Numbered from the stretch's first letter, positions 7,214 to 16,665 are shown. The stretch: DNA of 64,000 nucleotides from UBA9676 sp963837105 (GCA_963837105.1 CAWIMG010000020.1:35459-99458), one strand, 5' to 3'. Notes: generated from the sequence alone by a model not told the origin. Numbers and translations are program-made.

Positions 7214-8962
7214 TCAGCTGGCCCGGGCAGGCCCGGCTGGATTGTCATCAGCCGCGCCTGCGCCGGACGGCAGCGGTACCTCCCATACCAGTTCGGTGCC
7301 CCCGCCCGCCGGGGTGCCCGTGCGCAGGCTGCCACCCAGCCCACTGGCCCTGTCCGCCAGGTTGGCCAGCCCGCTGCGGCGGGTGGACCTGCCCAGGCCG
7401 GCACCGTTGTCCCTGACCGCGACCACCAGGTCCGCGCCCGCCTCCACCACCACGTCGGCGCGGGTTGCCTGGGCGTGCTTGACGGTGTTCGCCAGCGCTT
7501 CCCGCAGCGTCGCCAGCAACTGATCAGCGATGACGGACGGAACCTCGGTGTCCAGCGGTCCGGCCATCCGCAGGCCTGGCGTGAAGCCCAGCGGGCCGGC
7601 CATCTCGTCGATCAGCGCCAGAATCCGGGCCCGCAGGCCGGCTGGCTCGGCGTCGCCGCGCGACTGCAGGGTGAAGATCGCCGAGCGGATGTCCCTGATG
7701 GTCTCGTCCAGCGCGTCGACCGCCTGGTGGACGCGCTGTTCTCCTTCCGGGTCACGGATGAGCGCGGTGGCGCCCTGCAGCGACATGCCGGTCGCGAAGA
7801 GCCGCTGGATGACCAGGTCATGCAGGTCACGCGCGATCCGGTCCCGGTCTTCGAGCAGGACCAGGCGCTGCACGTCACGGCGGTGCTCGGCCAGTTCCAG
7901 CCCGATCCCGGCCTGGGCGGCGAAGGTGATGACCATGTCCACGGCCGGCGGGGAGAGCGGCAGCGCTCCCCGGTGGCGGCCCGCCGTCAGCACCCCGCGC
8001 ACGTCGCCGGGCCGGCCGAGCGGGGCGAGCACCGCCGGGCCGAGCAGCATGTGCTCACGGGCGGCCGGTGCTACCCGGTCATCGGAGCTGAAGTCCTCCA
8101 CGGCCAGCGGCTTGCCGCTGGTCATCACGACCCCCGAGGCCGAACCCACCATGGGCAGCACCAGCCCGAGTGCGGCCTGCGCGCCGTCGCCGCAGGCGTG
8201 CTCGATAACCAGCCGGTCGCCGCCGGCCGGCAAGGCGAGCACGACCAGGTCGGCACCGGACATCGCCAGCGCCTGCCTGGTCACCATCTCCAGCACCGCA
8301 CCCGGTGAGTCGCCGGACAGCAGCCGCCGGGTCACCTCGGCGTTGGCCTGCAGCCATTGCTGCTGCCTGCGTGCTTCGGCATAGAGCCGGGCGTTTTCGA
8401 TGGCCACGCCGGCCGCCGCCGCCAGCGCCAGCACCAGTGCCTCGTCTTCCTCGTCGAAGTCGCCGCCGCCCTGTTTCTCGGTCAGGTAGAGGTTGCCGAA
8501 CACCTCGTCCCGGATCCGCACCGGCACGCCGAGGAAGGTCCCCATCGCCGGATGGCCGTCCGGGAAGCCGCTGGACCTGGCATCCGCGGCGAGGTCATGC
8601 AGCCGCAGCGGCTGTGGGTTCCGGACCAGTTCGCCGAGCAGCCCACGGCCTACCGGCCAGTGGTGGATGGCGGCGATCTCCTGCTCGGTCAGCCCGACCG
8701 GCACGAACTCAGCCAGCCGCCCGCCTTCACCGATGACCCCGAGCGCGCCGTACCGGGCATTGACCAGCTTGACCGCTGCCTCGACGATCTGCCGGAGCAC
8801 CATTTCCAGCTCCAGCTGGCCGCCGACGGCGACCACTGCCTCCAGCAGCGCCTGTGTCCGGTCCCGGGTGTCGAGCACCGCCTGCAGCCGGGACTGGAGC
8901 TCGGCCAGCAGGTCGTCGAGCCGGAGGTGGGGCAGCAGCGGACCGGGGCCTCGGTTCTCCAT
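7214..8962 (-). CDS. devS: DosS/DosT-like haem GAF sensor histidine kinase
   Basis: The 582-residue protein has two GAF domains (about 57-200 and 215-365), a HisKA_3 dimerisation domain with DRIARDLHDLVIQRLFATG (phospho-His381) and an HATPase domain (REALANTVKHAQAT with Asn492; VRDNGAGLG; SGLANLADRASGLGG). In the first GAF, GFPDGHPAMGTFLGVPVRIRD aligns with DosS so that His137 matches haem ligand His149, and Tyr159 matches Tyr171. The residue matching DosS Glu87 is Gly75, as in DosT (Gly85). This predicts a haem-based O2/NO/CO sensor, more DosT-like in ligand access. It should phosphorylate the adjacent DevR. No transmembrane segment is seen, so it is cytosolic. Confidence 0.9.
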   Translation of the reverse strand: MENRGPGPLLPHLRLDDLLAELQSRLQAVLDTRDRTQALLEAVVAVGGQLELEMVLRQIVEAAVKLVNARYGALGVIGEGGRLAEFVPVGLTEQEIAAIHHWPVGRGLLGELVRNPQPLRLHDLAADARSSGFPDGHPAMGTFLGVPVRIRDEVFGNLYLTEKQGGGDFDEEDEALVLALAAAAGVAIENARLYAEARRQQQWLQANAEVTRRLLSGDSPGAVLEMVTRQALAMSGADLVVLALPAGGDRLVIEHACGDGAQAALGLVLPMVGSASGVVMTSGKPLAVEDFSSDDRVAPAAREHMLLGPAVLAPLGRPGDVRGVLTAGRHRGALPLSPPAVDMVITFAAQAGIGLELAEHRRDVQRLVLLEDRDRIARDLHDLVIQRLFATGMSLQGATALIRDPEGEQRVHQAVDALDETIRDIRSAIFTLQSRGDAEPAGLRARILALIDEMAGPLGFTPGLRMAGPLDTEVPSVIADQLLATLREALANTVKHAQATRADVVVEAGADLVVAVRDNGAGLGRSTRRSGLANLADRASGLGGSLRTGTPAGGGTELVWEVPLPSGAGAADDNPAGPARAS

Positions 8963-9064
8963 CCACTACCCCTGGGAGCCTGACACGTGATGATCGTAAC
9001 GAGCGGCAGGCCTGGCTGGCCACCCGGGCCTGCCAGGCCGCAGGGCTAGCGTCCCGCACGTTAG

Positions 9065-9078
9065 AGGACCGAGGTCCC
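9065..9078. promoter_or_regulatory. DevR-like box between devS and the membrane gene at 9196
   Basis: AGGACCGAGGTCCC matches the GGGAC-N4-GTCCC pattern with one mismatch in the first base. It lies 100 bases from the devS start and 118 bases from the membrane protein start, so it may serve either. Confidence 0.5.
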
Positions 9079-9195
9079 CGGGCCAGAGGCCATGTGGCCC
9101 TGCCAGCACGGCCGGGCCCGGCAGAGCATGTGAATGAATTCACAAGGTGCGGCCGGACCGGGTTGGCCCGGAAGCGATGCAAGGAGGCATCACAA

Positions 9196-9786
9196 ATGCG
9201 CAGAAGGACATTCGATGCGCTCGTGTCCGCCGCGGGCCTGGTGCTCGCCGCGGTGCTGCTCATCGGGGGCGGACTGCTGCTCTGGGGACACTCGTTCGTG
9301 ACCAACGAGGTGCACAGCCAGCTTGCCGCCCAGAAGATTGTTTTCCCGGCCACGGGCAGCCCCGAGCTGAAGGCGCTGCCGGCCAGTGACGCTGCCGCGA
9401 TGAGCCTCTACGCGGGCCAGCTGATGACCACTGGGGCGCAGGCCGAGACCTACGCCGACCACTTCATCGCGGTCCACCTGGTGAAGATCGGCGGTGGCAA
9501 GACCTACTCCCAGCTGTCCGCCGCCTCGCTGGCAGCGCCAACCAACGCCGCGCTCGCGGCCCAGGTGCAGAGCGTGTTCCGCGGTGAGACCCTGCGGGGC
9601 ATGCTGCTGAACGCCTACGGGTTCTGGAAGATGGGCCAGATCATGCTCATCGCCGCCATCGTGGCCTTCACCGGCGCGGCCTTGCTGCTGCTCCTGTCCA
9701 TCATCGGCTTCGTGCACATGGGCCGGGCAGCGCCCGAGTCCGAAGTCTTCCCGAAGCTGGCCACCCGGGTCGAGGTGAACGCCTGA
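9196..9786 (+). CDS. Two-helix membrane protein of unknown function, paired with cytochrome b
   Basis: The ATG at 9196 follows a strong AAGGAGG. The 196-residue protein has an N-terminal membrane helix (about 10-30, VSAAGLVLAAVLLIGGGLLL), an external domain of about 120 residues with no Cys, and a second helix (about 152-178, ending LLLLLSIIGFVHMG). A short cytoplasmic tail follows. I do not recognise a catalytic motif. Such proteins are sometimes labelled LigA in databases without support. The neighbouring cytochrome b gene and the DevR-like box upstream suggest a membrane accessory role in hypoxia; this is inference. Confidence 0.75.
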   Translation: MRRRTFDALVSAAGLVLAAVLLIGGGLLLWGHSFVTNEVHSQLAAQKIVFPATGSPELKALPASDAAAMSLYAGQLMTTGAQAETYADHFIAVHLVKIGGGKTYSQLSAASLAAPTNAALAAQVQSVFRGETLRGMLLNAYGFWKMGQIMLIAAIVAFTGAALLLLLSIIGFVHMGRAAPESEVFPKLATRVEVNA

Positions 9787-9800
9787 CCCACGGCCGCACC

Positions 9801-9843
9801 AGGTGCGCCCCCCGCCTCCACGTCCCCGGCGGGGGGCGCACCT
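9801..9843 (+). terminator. Strong hairpin after the membrane protein gene
   Basis: A perfect 16-bp stem (AGGTGCGCCCCCCGCC and its complement) with an 11-base loop lies 14 bases after the stop. The following bases are only weakly T-rich. Confidence 0.75.
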
Positions 9844-9931
9844 ATTGCTGCGCGGGCGCGCGCTCCCCAGCCGGGCTGGGTTCCGCAGGTGCACCGGCTG
9901 GGTAAACCGGATCCCATAGCAGTCCCAGCCC

Positions 9932-9945
9932 GGGACCAAGGTCCC
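9932..9945. promoter_or_regulatory. DevR-like box upstream of the cytochrome b gene
   Basis: GGGACCAAGGTCCC is a perfect palindrome of the GGGAC-N4-GTCCC type, 100 bases before the chosen start at 10045. Confidence 0.65.
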
Positions 9946-10044
9946 TGCGGGACGTGACTGACCTCCCTATCTGTGCCCCCGCGGCCGGGGACAGGGTGGG
10001 GCGCAAGACTTTTCAGGATCCCGATGCACCTTCAGGAGCAACAG

Positions 10045-11901
10045 ATGCCCATGGCTCTCCTAGCGGCTCCCCGCGCGGCTGCTATCGACCTCAATCAGCC
10101 GGGAACGTATCTGCACTGGTCGTTCATCGAAATCTCGCTCGCGAACCTGATGCTCATCGCGGTTATGGTGGTCATCTTCGCCCTCGCGCTGCTGCTCCCC
10201 TTCCCGCACGGGAAGAGCCTGCCGCCCGCCGCGGCCCCGGCCGAGAGCTACGCCGAGCCCGCACCGGCGGATCCCGAGGACGCGAAGATGTGGACCAACA
10301 AGGTCCGGCGGCTGGCCACCCGGCTGCTGCCACCGCAGAAGCTGCTGCCTGACCGGCAGCCCGCCTACGTCTCCTCCTGGGTGTACGTGTTCGGCGTGGC
10401 CAGCCTGGTGGCGCTGGGCCTGGCGATCATCTCCGGGTTCGCCATCGCGCTCGGCGGCACCGACTGGTGGCACACCAACCCGATCGGCCACTTCTTCAAC
10501 AGCCTGCACCTGTGGAGTGTCGAGCTGTTCATGGCCTTCCTGGTCATCCACCTGTGGGGCAAGTTCTGGATGGCCGCCTGGCGCGGCCGCCGGGCGATGA
10601 CCTGGATCACCGGTGTGGTCGCCTTCGTCGCCTCGGTCGTGGAATGCTTCACCGGCTACCTGTCGCAGTCGAACCTCGACTCGCAGTGGATCGCCACCAA
10701 TGGCAAGGACGCGTTCAACGCGACCGGCATTGGGGCATTCTTCAACGTCCTGGACTTCGGCCAGATGCTGCTGTGGCATGTGGTCCTGCTGCCGGTCGTG
10801 CTGGTGGCGCTGGTCGGCGCGCACGTCCTGCTGGTCCGGGTGCGTGGCGTCAGCCACCCACTGCCCGCCAAGCGGGTCCGCTGGTCTGACCGGGCGGCGC
10901 GGAAGGCCGCGGCTGCGGCCGACGCCGGCCCCTGGCGCGGCCGGACCCGCCGGTACGACATCCTCAAGGAAGGCACGATCGCCGCGGCCATCTGCGCCGG
11001 CATCGCGCTGGTCCTGGCGGGCGTGCTCGGTTCCCCGGACGTGCCGCCGCTGTCGGTGCAGACCTGGGCCCGGGTCGACCCGATCGGGTTCGTCAACACC
11101 GCGTCCACCGAACTGGACGGCACCGGGCTGGCCGCCTCCTACGGACCGCCCTACAACAGCGGCACCTCCGCCGTGCAGCAGGTCGGGCCGGTCAACTGGC
11201 AGAAGCTGGCCGGCATCACCCAGCCGGTCAACGGCGCCAAGGTGTTCGTGCTCAGCCCGCTGGCGATCGCGGCGAAGAACTCCCCGGCGCTGGCCTCCGC
11301 CCTGGCCACCTACCAGAACGCCACACCGGCCCAGCAGCAGAAGTGGGCCGCGGCCTACGACCAGGCGACCGCTCCCGGGGCGAAGAAGGTCCCGTTCAAC
11401 AACGGCGCACTGAGCCTCCCGGCGGCCGGGCCGGTGCCGGCCTTGATGGCCGGCGAACTGGCGATGGCCAGGAGCGGGTCACTGGATGCCGACCTGCTGG
11501 CGCAGAACCAGTTCTACGGCACCAACTTCACCAAGCCGCTGCTGTTCATCGCCGACGGCGGCTACTACGCCCAGCAAGCGTCCAACATGCACCTGACCGG
11601 TGACCAGTGGGGTGTGATGAACGAGACCGGCAGCTACCCCGGCCAGCCCTGGCTGTGGCTGTACCAGATGTGGTACCACGTGGCACCGTTCAGCAACTCC
11701 GGCAGCGTGGATGTCTGGGCCATCTACCTGACCGGCCTGGCCACCGTGCTGCTGCTGGCCATCCCGTTCATCCCGGGGCTGCGGGACATCCCACGGTTCA
11801 TCCCGGTGCACCGGCTGATCTGGCGGACCAAGCAGGACAACGAGCAGCCCCCCACCAGTGACACCGAAACGGTGGGCACGGGGGCCAGCCGGGCGGGCTA
11901 A
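10045..11901 (+). CDS. Cytochrome b N-terminal-domain membrane protein (b-type dihaem)
   Basis: The ATG at 10045 follows CAGGAG at 7 bases. The 618-residue protein starts with a single helix (about 30-52), a Pro-rich linker, then a four-helix cytochrome b core in which His155-x13-His169 and His245-x14-His260 form two haem b sites, as in cytochrome b6 and QcrB. After a fifth helix (about 315-335) comes a large external domain of about 200 residues and a final helix near 570. No Rieske protein, cytochrome c or quinol-oxidase partner lies next to it, so it is not a standard bc1 complex. With the two-helix protein upstream it may form a quinone-linked redox module used in low oxygen. Confidence 0.85.
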   Translation: MPMALLAAPRAAAIDLNQPGTYLHWSFIEISLANLMLIAVMVVIFALALLLPFPHGKSLPPAAAPAESYAEPAPADPEDAKMWTNKVRRLATRLLPPQKLLPDRQPAYVSSWVYVFGVASLVALGLAIISGFAIALGGTDWWHTNPIGHFFNSLHLWSVELFMAFLVIHLWGKFWMAAWRGRRAMTWITGVVAFVASVVECFTGYLSQSNLDSQWIATNGKDAFNATGIGAFFNVLDFGQMLLWHVVLLPVVLVALVGAHVLLVRVRGVSHPLPAKRVRWSDRAARKAAAAADAGPWRGRTRRYDILKEGTIAAAICAGIALVLAGVLGSPDVPPLSVQTWARVDPIGFVNTASTELDGTGLAASYGPPYNSGTSAVQQVGPVNWQKLAGITQPVNGAKVFVLSPLAIAAKNSPALASALATYQNATPAQQQKWAAAYDQATAPGAKKVPFNNGALSLPAAGPVPALMAGELAMARSGSLDADLLAQNQFYGTNFTKPLLFIADGGYYAQQASNMHLTGDQWGVMNETGSYPGQPWLWLYQMWYHVAPFSNSGSVDVWAIYLTGLATVLLLAIPFIPGLRDIPRFIPVHRLIWRTKQDNEQPPTSDTETVGTGASRAG

Positions 11902-11930
11902 CCGCCGCCCCGCGGGGCCTGCTGACCAAG

Positions 11931-11970
11931 GCGGGCGGCGGCCGGGATGTCACCTCCGGCCGCCGCCCGC
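11931..11970. terminator. Bidirectional hairpin between cytochrome b and GH65 genes
   Basis: A perfect 15-bp stem starting GCGGGCGGCGGCCGG with a 10-base loop lies between the convergent genes. Confidence 0.7.
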
Positions 11971-11979
11971 TCCAGCTTG

Positions 11980-14356
11980 TCAGCCCGCCTGCCGGGAGTC
12001 TTCCGGTGCGGCCCGCCGCCCGGCGGCCGCCCGGCCATGCGGCTGGGTGGCCCGGGTGACCGGTGCCAGCGGCGGGATGGCCCGGGTCAGCGCCTGGCCC
12101 GGCGGCAGGGTGAGCATCTCCCCGTAATGGCCGATCTGGGCCGGCCCGCCCGCGGCGGCCGTATAGCTGGCCTCGGTCCCGGTGATCTCGGCCACGAGCA
12201 GGCAGTCCCGCACCCGGATCCGGAAGCTGAGCCTGGTCAGCGCGGGCGGCAGCCGCGGCGCGAAGTGGGGGGTGCCCCCCCTCATCCGCAGCCCGCCGAA
12301 ACCGGCCGTGAGCACTGTCCACACGCTGGCGAGCGCCGCCATATGCAGCCCGTCACTGGCGTTGTGCTCCAGGTCGGCCAGGTCCATCTGGGCGGCCTCG
12401 CGCAGGTAGTCAAACGCCAGGTCGAGCTGGCCGACCTCGGCTGCCATCACGGCCTGGCTGCCCGCCGACAGGGATGAGTCGCGCACGGTGATGCGCTCGT
12501 AGTAGCCGAAGTTCCTGGCCTTCTGCTCCGCGGTGAAGGCGTCCGGCCGCAAGATCATGGCCAGCACCAGGTCCGCCTGCTTGACCACCTGCTTGCGGTA
12601 CAGGTCGAAGTAGGGGTAATGCCGGAACAGCGGATACCGGGTCCGGGGGGTGCCGGCGAAGTCCCACACCTGGTGCCGGGTGAAGCCCTCGGCTTGCGGA
12701 TGCACCCCGAGGTCGGAGTCGTAGGGCAGGTACATGGCCGCGGCCGCGGCCCGCCAGGCCGCGGTTTCCTCCGGATCCACCGACAGCTGGGCCGCCCGCT
12801 CCGGGTACCGGCCGGCCGCCTCCGCGGCCGCCTGCAGGTTCTGCTGCGCCATCAGGTTCGTGTAGACGTTGTTGTCGGACAGCGCGCTGTACTCGTCCGG
12901 GCCCGTGACCCCGTCGATGCGGAACTGGCCGCGGGCATCGAAGTGCCCCAGCGACCGCCACAGCCGGGCCGTCTGCACCAGCAGGTCGAGGCCGGGGCCG
13001 GCCTCGAACCCGCGGTCACCGGTGACGTCGGTGTAACGGATCACGGCGTCGGCGATGTCGGCGTTGATGTGGAAGGCGGCCGTCCCGGCCGGCCAGTATC
13101 CCGAGCATTCCTCGCCGTTGATGGTCCGCCACGGGAAGGCCGCCCCCTGCTGGCCCAGCTGGTGCGCCCGGGCCACCGCCCGGGGCAGGGTGCTGTGCCG
13201 CCAGCGCAGCGCGGCCGCCGCGGCGTCGGGGGCGAGGTAGCTGAGCACGGGCAGCACGAAGGTCTCCGCATCCCAGAAGGCATGCCCGTCATAGCCCGGC
13301 CCGGTCAGGCCCTTGGCCGGGATGGCCTGGCCCTCCGCGCGGGCGGCGGCCTGCAGCACGTGGAACAGGCCGAACCGGACCGCCTGCTGCACCGCGATGT
13401 CGCCGTCCACCTCGGTGTCGGCGTGGTCCCAGAAGCTGTCCAGGTAGGACCGCTGCTCGGCCAGCAGGCCGTCCCAGCCGGCCCCGACGGCCGCGCTCAG
13501 GGCCGCGTCCACCTGGTCGCGCACCGCCGACCGCGAGCGGGTAGCCGACCAGCCGAAGGCGACGAACTTGACCAGCCGCAGCTGCTGGCCCGGCTCCAGC
13601 CGGGCGGTGACGGTCAGCCTGGCCAGATTCCGGCCAGCTCTCCGCCTGCAGGTGGCACTCCCCCGCGCAGTCGGCAAGGTTGTGCATGCCGGCCGCCACC
13701 CGCAGGCCGCTGCGGCGGGTGTGATGCACCAGCAGCGCCCCTTCCCCCTGTGCCACATGCTCCTCGGCCACCAGCGCACCCTGGAGCAGCCCCGGGCCCC
13801 GGGGATCGGTCACCCCGGCCGGCATCTGCTCGTTGGCCACCAGTTCGGACTGCACGACCACCTGGGCCGGCCCGCCCACCGGTTCCACCTGGTAGCAGAT
13901 GGCGGCGACGGCGCGCTGGGTCAGCGAGACCAGCCGGACCGAGCTGACCCGGACGGCCCGGCCGGCCGGCGACACCCACTCCAGCTGGCGCCGCAGCACG
14001 CCGGCCCGGAAGTCGAGCACCCGCTCATGCGAGGTCAGTTCCCCGTACCGGACGTCGAACGGCTCGTCGTCCACCAGCAGCCGGACCAGCTTGCCGTGCG
14101 GGACGTCGGCGACCGTCTGCCCCGACTCGGGGAATCCGAACCCAGCCTCCGCGTACGGCAGCGGGTGGCCCTCGTAGAAGCCGTTGAGGTAGGAGCCGGG
14201 CAGCCCGTACGGCTCTCCCTCATCCAGGTTGCCCCGCCAGCCGATATGCCCGTTGGAGAGGGCGAACAGCGATTCGGTCTGGGCTAGCAGGCCGAAGTTG
14301 AGGCTGATTTCCCGGAGTTGCCACGGCTCGGCCGGAAACGCCTGGTGGCCGATCAT
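11980..14356 (-). CDS. Glycoside hydrolase family 65 (maltose/trehalose-type phosphorylase), frameshifted as written
   Basis: The N-terminal beta-sandwich (NGHIGWRGNLDEG, LPGSYLNGFYE, LTSHERVLDFRAGVLRR) starts at 14356. The frame changes near 13630, and the (alpha/alpha)6 catalytic domain (GYDGHAFWDAETFVLPVLSY, WRTINGEECSGYWPAGTAAFH, GVTGPDEYSALSDNNVYTN with the catalytic acid Glu, KQADLVLAM) continues to 11980. The whole is about 792 residues, normal for GH65, so one indel separates the halves. GH65 enzymes phosphorolyse alpha-glucosyl disaccharides to beta-glucose-1-phosphate. The next gene upstream is the matching beta-phosphoglucomutase, overlapping by four bases. M. tuberculosis carries GH65 and phosphatase-like domains in the DosR gene Rv2006 (otsB1). 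Confidence 0.87.
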
Positions 14357-15096
14357 GGCCCAGGCAGCAGGTCAGCAAGATCGGTGATCACGATGTCCGC
14401 TCCCTCCCGCCGCAGCGCCTCTCGCTGGCCCACCCGGTCCACCCCGACCACGCAGCCGAAGCCTCCCGCCCGGCCAGCCGCCACCCCGGCCAGGGCATCC
14501 TCGAAGACCGCGGCCGTGGCCGGCCGGGCACCCAGGCAGCGGGCAGCCGCCAGATAGCTGTCGGGGGCAGGCTTGCCCCGCAGCCGCTGGCGCTCGGCGG
14601 CGACCCCGTCCAGCACCACGTCGAACAGGTCCCCGATCCCGGCTGCCGCCAGCACATCGCGGCAATTCGTGCTGGCGGACACCACCGCGCGGGCCAGCCC
14701 CGCGTCGCGGGCCGCCCGCACGTACCGCACCGAGCCGGGATAGGCATCTACCCCGCGCTCGGCCATCTCGCGCAGCACGATGGCATTCTTGGTGTTGCCC
14801 AGCCCCCGCACTGTCTCGTCGGCCGCGGTGTCGGTAGTGCCGCCCTCCGGCAGCACGATCCCCCGGGAGCACAGGAACGCCCGGGTGCCATCAGCCCGTG
14901 GCCGGCCATCGACGAAGTCGTCATAGTCGGCGGGCAGCTGGAAGGGCAGGAACGGTTCCCCGGTCCGCTCCGACCGGCGGCGCAGGAAGTCATCGAACAT
15001 TTCCTTCCACGCGGCGGCGTGCAGCCGCGCGGTCTGGGCCAGCACGCCATCCAGATCGAACAGGCAGGCCGCCACCGGGTCCGGAAGTCCCAGCAC
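14353..15096 (-). CDS. pgmB: Beta-phosphoglucomutase (HAD superfamily)
   Basis: The 247-residue HAD protein has the nucleophile motif CLFDLDGVLAQT (Asp of DLD), a helical cap, motif II VVSASTNC, the lysine motif GKPAPDSYLAAA and motif IV VFEDALAGVAAG. The cap carries GRPRADGTRAFLCSRGI, as in actinobacterial beta-phosphoglucomutases fused or linked to GH65. It converts beta-glucose-1-phosphate from the GH65 enzyme to glucose-6-phosphate. The two genes overlap by four bases and form an operon that recovers energy-saving phosphosugar from trehalose or maltose. Confidence 0.88.
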   Translation of the reverse strand: MLGLPDPVAACLFDLDGVLAQTARLHAAAWKEMFDDFLRRRSERTGEPFLPFQLPADYDDFVDGRPRADGTRAFLCSRGIVLPEGGTTDTAADETVRGLGNTKNAIVLREMAERGVDAYPGSVRYVRAARDAGLARAVVSASTNCRDVLAAAGIGDLFDVVLDGVAAERQRLRGKPAPDSYLAAARCLGARPATAAVFEDALAGVAAGRAGGFGCVVGVDRVGQREALRREGADIVITDLADLLPGP

Positions 15097-15138
15097 ACAC
15101 CTACCTTACGGGCGGCCGGCTCGCCGGCGCCTGGAACG

Positions 15139-15170
15139 CCGATCCCCCCGCCGGCCGGCGGGGGGATCGG
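15139..15170. terminator. 32-base perfect palindrome downstream of hsp20
   Basis: CCGATCCCCCCGCCGG is followed directly by its complement. It lies between the hsp20 stop (15193) and the pgmB start (15096), both on the minus strand, and likely ends hsp20 transcription. Confidence 0.7.
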
Positions 15171-15192
15171 GACCCGGTTCGAGCGGTATCGA

Positions 15193-15633
15193 TCAGGTCG
15201 GCTTGATGTGCTGCCGTGTCCGCACGGGGATCCGCTTGTGCGTGGCCCCGGCCACCTGGTCGTGCAGGCTGACGGCCACTTCCAGCACGCCTGCGTCATA
15301 GCTGGCCTGGATGTGGTCCTCGTCGGCGCCAGCCGGCAGCTTGACGCTGCGGGTGAAGACGCCGTACCGGAACTCTGACCGGTACTTGGTCTGAGTCTCC
15401 TCCTGCCTGTGCGCGCGGATCGTGAGAACGCCGTTCGAGACGGTCAGCTCCAGATCCTTCTCCGGGTCGATGCCCGGCAGTTCGGCCCGCAGCACATAAC
15501 GGCCGTCCTTGATGAAGTCCTCCATCCGCATGGGGTTGTCCCCCACCGGGCGGAACACCCCCCAGGGCGCGTCAAACCAGTCAAGGATGTCCACGAACGG
15601 ACCCTGACGCTCCCGCTGCATGAGCGTGCTCAT
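15193..15633 (-). CDS. Hsp20-family small heat-shock protein, HspX/Acr-like
   Basis: The 146-residue protein begins behind an AGGAGGTG site. The alpha-crystallin domain spans about 38-130 (YVLRAELPGIDPEKDLELTVSNGVLTIRAHR, then FTRSVKLPAGADEDHIQASYDAGVLEVAVSL), with the conserved GVLEV near the end and a short C-terminal tail. It is an ATP-independent holdase chaperone. Size and domain order match M. tuberculosis HspX (Rv2031c), a main DosR product. A degenerate DevR-like box lies 90 bases upstream. Confidence 0.9.
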   Translation of the reverse strand: MSTLMQRERQGPFVDILDWFDAPWGVFRPVGDNPMRMEDFIKDGRYVLRAELPGIDPEKDLELTVSNGVLTIRAHRQEETQTKYRSEFRYGVFTRSVKLPAGADEDHIQASYDAGVLEVAVSLHDQVAGATHKRIPVRTRQHIKPT

Positions 15634-15721
15634 CGATCACACCTCCTCTCCGCTCGTCCTTCCATCTCCATCGCACCGCCGCCGCCCGTACCGCCCCAGG
15701 GGGCGAAGGTCATGACTGGCC

Positions 15722-15735
15722 GGGACCTTAGCCCG
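15722..15735. promoter_or_regulatory. Degenerate DevR-like box upstream of hsp20
   Basis: GGGACCTTAGCCCG has a perfect left half (GGGAC) and an imperfect right half; read from the other strand it is CGGGCTAAGGTCCC. It is 89 bases before hsp20. Confidence 0.45.
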
Positions 15736-16022
15736 GCGACGGTCCAGCAGAGCGGCGCAGGTGGCCGGCCCGGCGGCCGGCCGGGCCGGCGGCACATCGC
15801 GGGAGGGATCAGGCAGGCTGGCGAGGGGGACCATCCGGCTCTCGCGGATCCCACGTGCGCGGTGCGCGGCTCCCCTGCCGTTACCCCGCGCCTGGTTCAC
15901 GGTCCCCCCCGCCACCTTCAGCACAGCACCGCCGCCGTGGCCGGCGAAGTGCCTAACGTCGCGGGGCGGCAGGACCTTCGGCCCAGCAGCGGCCGGGACC
16001 AGTGCCCGATAGCCCGTTCCTC

Positions 16023-16036
16023 GGGACTTTCGTCCC
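16023..16036. promoter_or_regulatory. DevR-like box matching the mycobacterial core
   Basis: GGGACTTTCGTCCC agrees with the DosR core GGGACTTTNGTCCC at every defined base. It is 37 bases before the ATG at 16073 and would drive that gene and the nitroreductase after it. Confidence 0.75.
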
Positions 16037-16072
16037 TGGTGATGGCAGGCCGGGACCTGGCTCACTGTGGCC

Positions 16073-16594
16073 ATGTTTGTCTGGCATGAGCAGCCGCTGG
16101 CCCTCGACTTCCCCACCGCGAAGGAGAAGTTCGAGCTGCTTGTGCATGGTGGGTGGCTGGATGGCGTGTCTCAGGAGGCCTACTCGGAGGGGATTTCCGG
16201 GCTGCTCAGAGTTGGCCCGTTCGGCCGGGTGCCGGGCCTGTCCAAGCGGGTCAGGCTGCAGTTGCTGGAGCCGGTGCCGCATGATGGCGAGGTCGTGCTG
16301 CCCATCCGCTGGGAAGCGACCGGGGCCATGACCCGGCTGTTCCCGGTCCTGGACGCGAACCTGGCGCTGGCCAGCGGCCCGGGGGGCACGGCTGTGCTGC
16401 GGCTGGCGGGCAGTTACCGGCCGCCGCTGGATGGGGTGGGGGCGGAACTCGATCAGTTCGCGCTGCACCGGGTGGCCGATGCCACCATCAGGTCATTGCT
16501 CAGGCGCATCGCCGGCACCCTGGACGAAACGCCCGCGGCAGAAGACGCCGCGGCCCAGACAGCAGAGAACTTGGACCCGGAGGTCCAGGACTAA
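16073..16594 (+). CDS. Conserved protein of unknown function, SRPBCC-like
   Basis: A GTG at 16067 is an alternative start; no clear ribosome site is seen. The 173-residue protein has no membrane segment or Cys. Its pattern (QLLEPVPHDGEVVLPIRWEATG, then LFPVLDANLALASGPGGTAVLRLAGSYRPPLDGVG, then a C-terminal helix with VADATIRSLLRRIA) is that of a helix-grip (SRPBCC/START-like) fold, which binds hydrophobic ligands. The fold call is by eye. It lies directly under the best DevR-like box and 71 bases before an Acg-type gene, so a hypoxia-linked role is likely. Confidence 0.65.
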   Translation: MFVWHEQPLALDFPTAKEKFELLVHGGWLDGVSQEAYSEGISGLLRVGPFGRVPGLSKRVRLQLLEPVPHDGEVVLPIRWEATGAMTRLFPVLDANLALASGPGGTAVLRLAGSYRPPLDGVGAELDQFALHRVADATIRSLLRRIAGTLDETPAAEDAAAQTAENLDPEVQD

Positions 16595-16665
16595 CGGCCC
16601 TGCCTGGCCACGCCCCGGCTCGGTCATCCTTGGGCGAAACTCTTGAGCACTGGCAGGTGAGGGCC

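Noticed and set aside
15139..15170. Perfect 32-base palindrome as an operator or origin element
   Set aside because: GC-only arms right after the hsp20 stop fit a terminator better.
16574..16587. GGACCCGGAGGTCC as a DevR box
   Set aside because: Half-site spacing is two bases too long and it lies inside the 3' end of a coding region.
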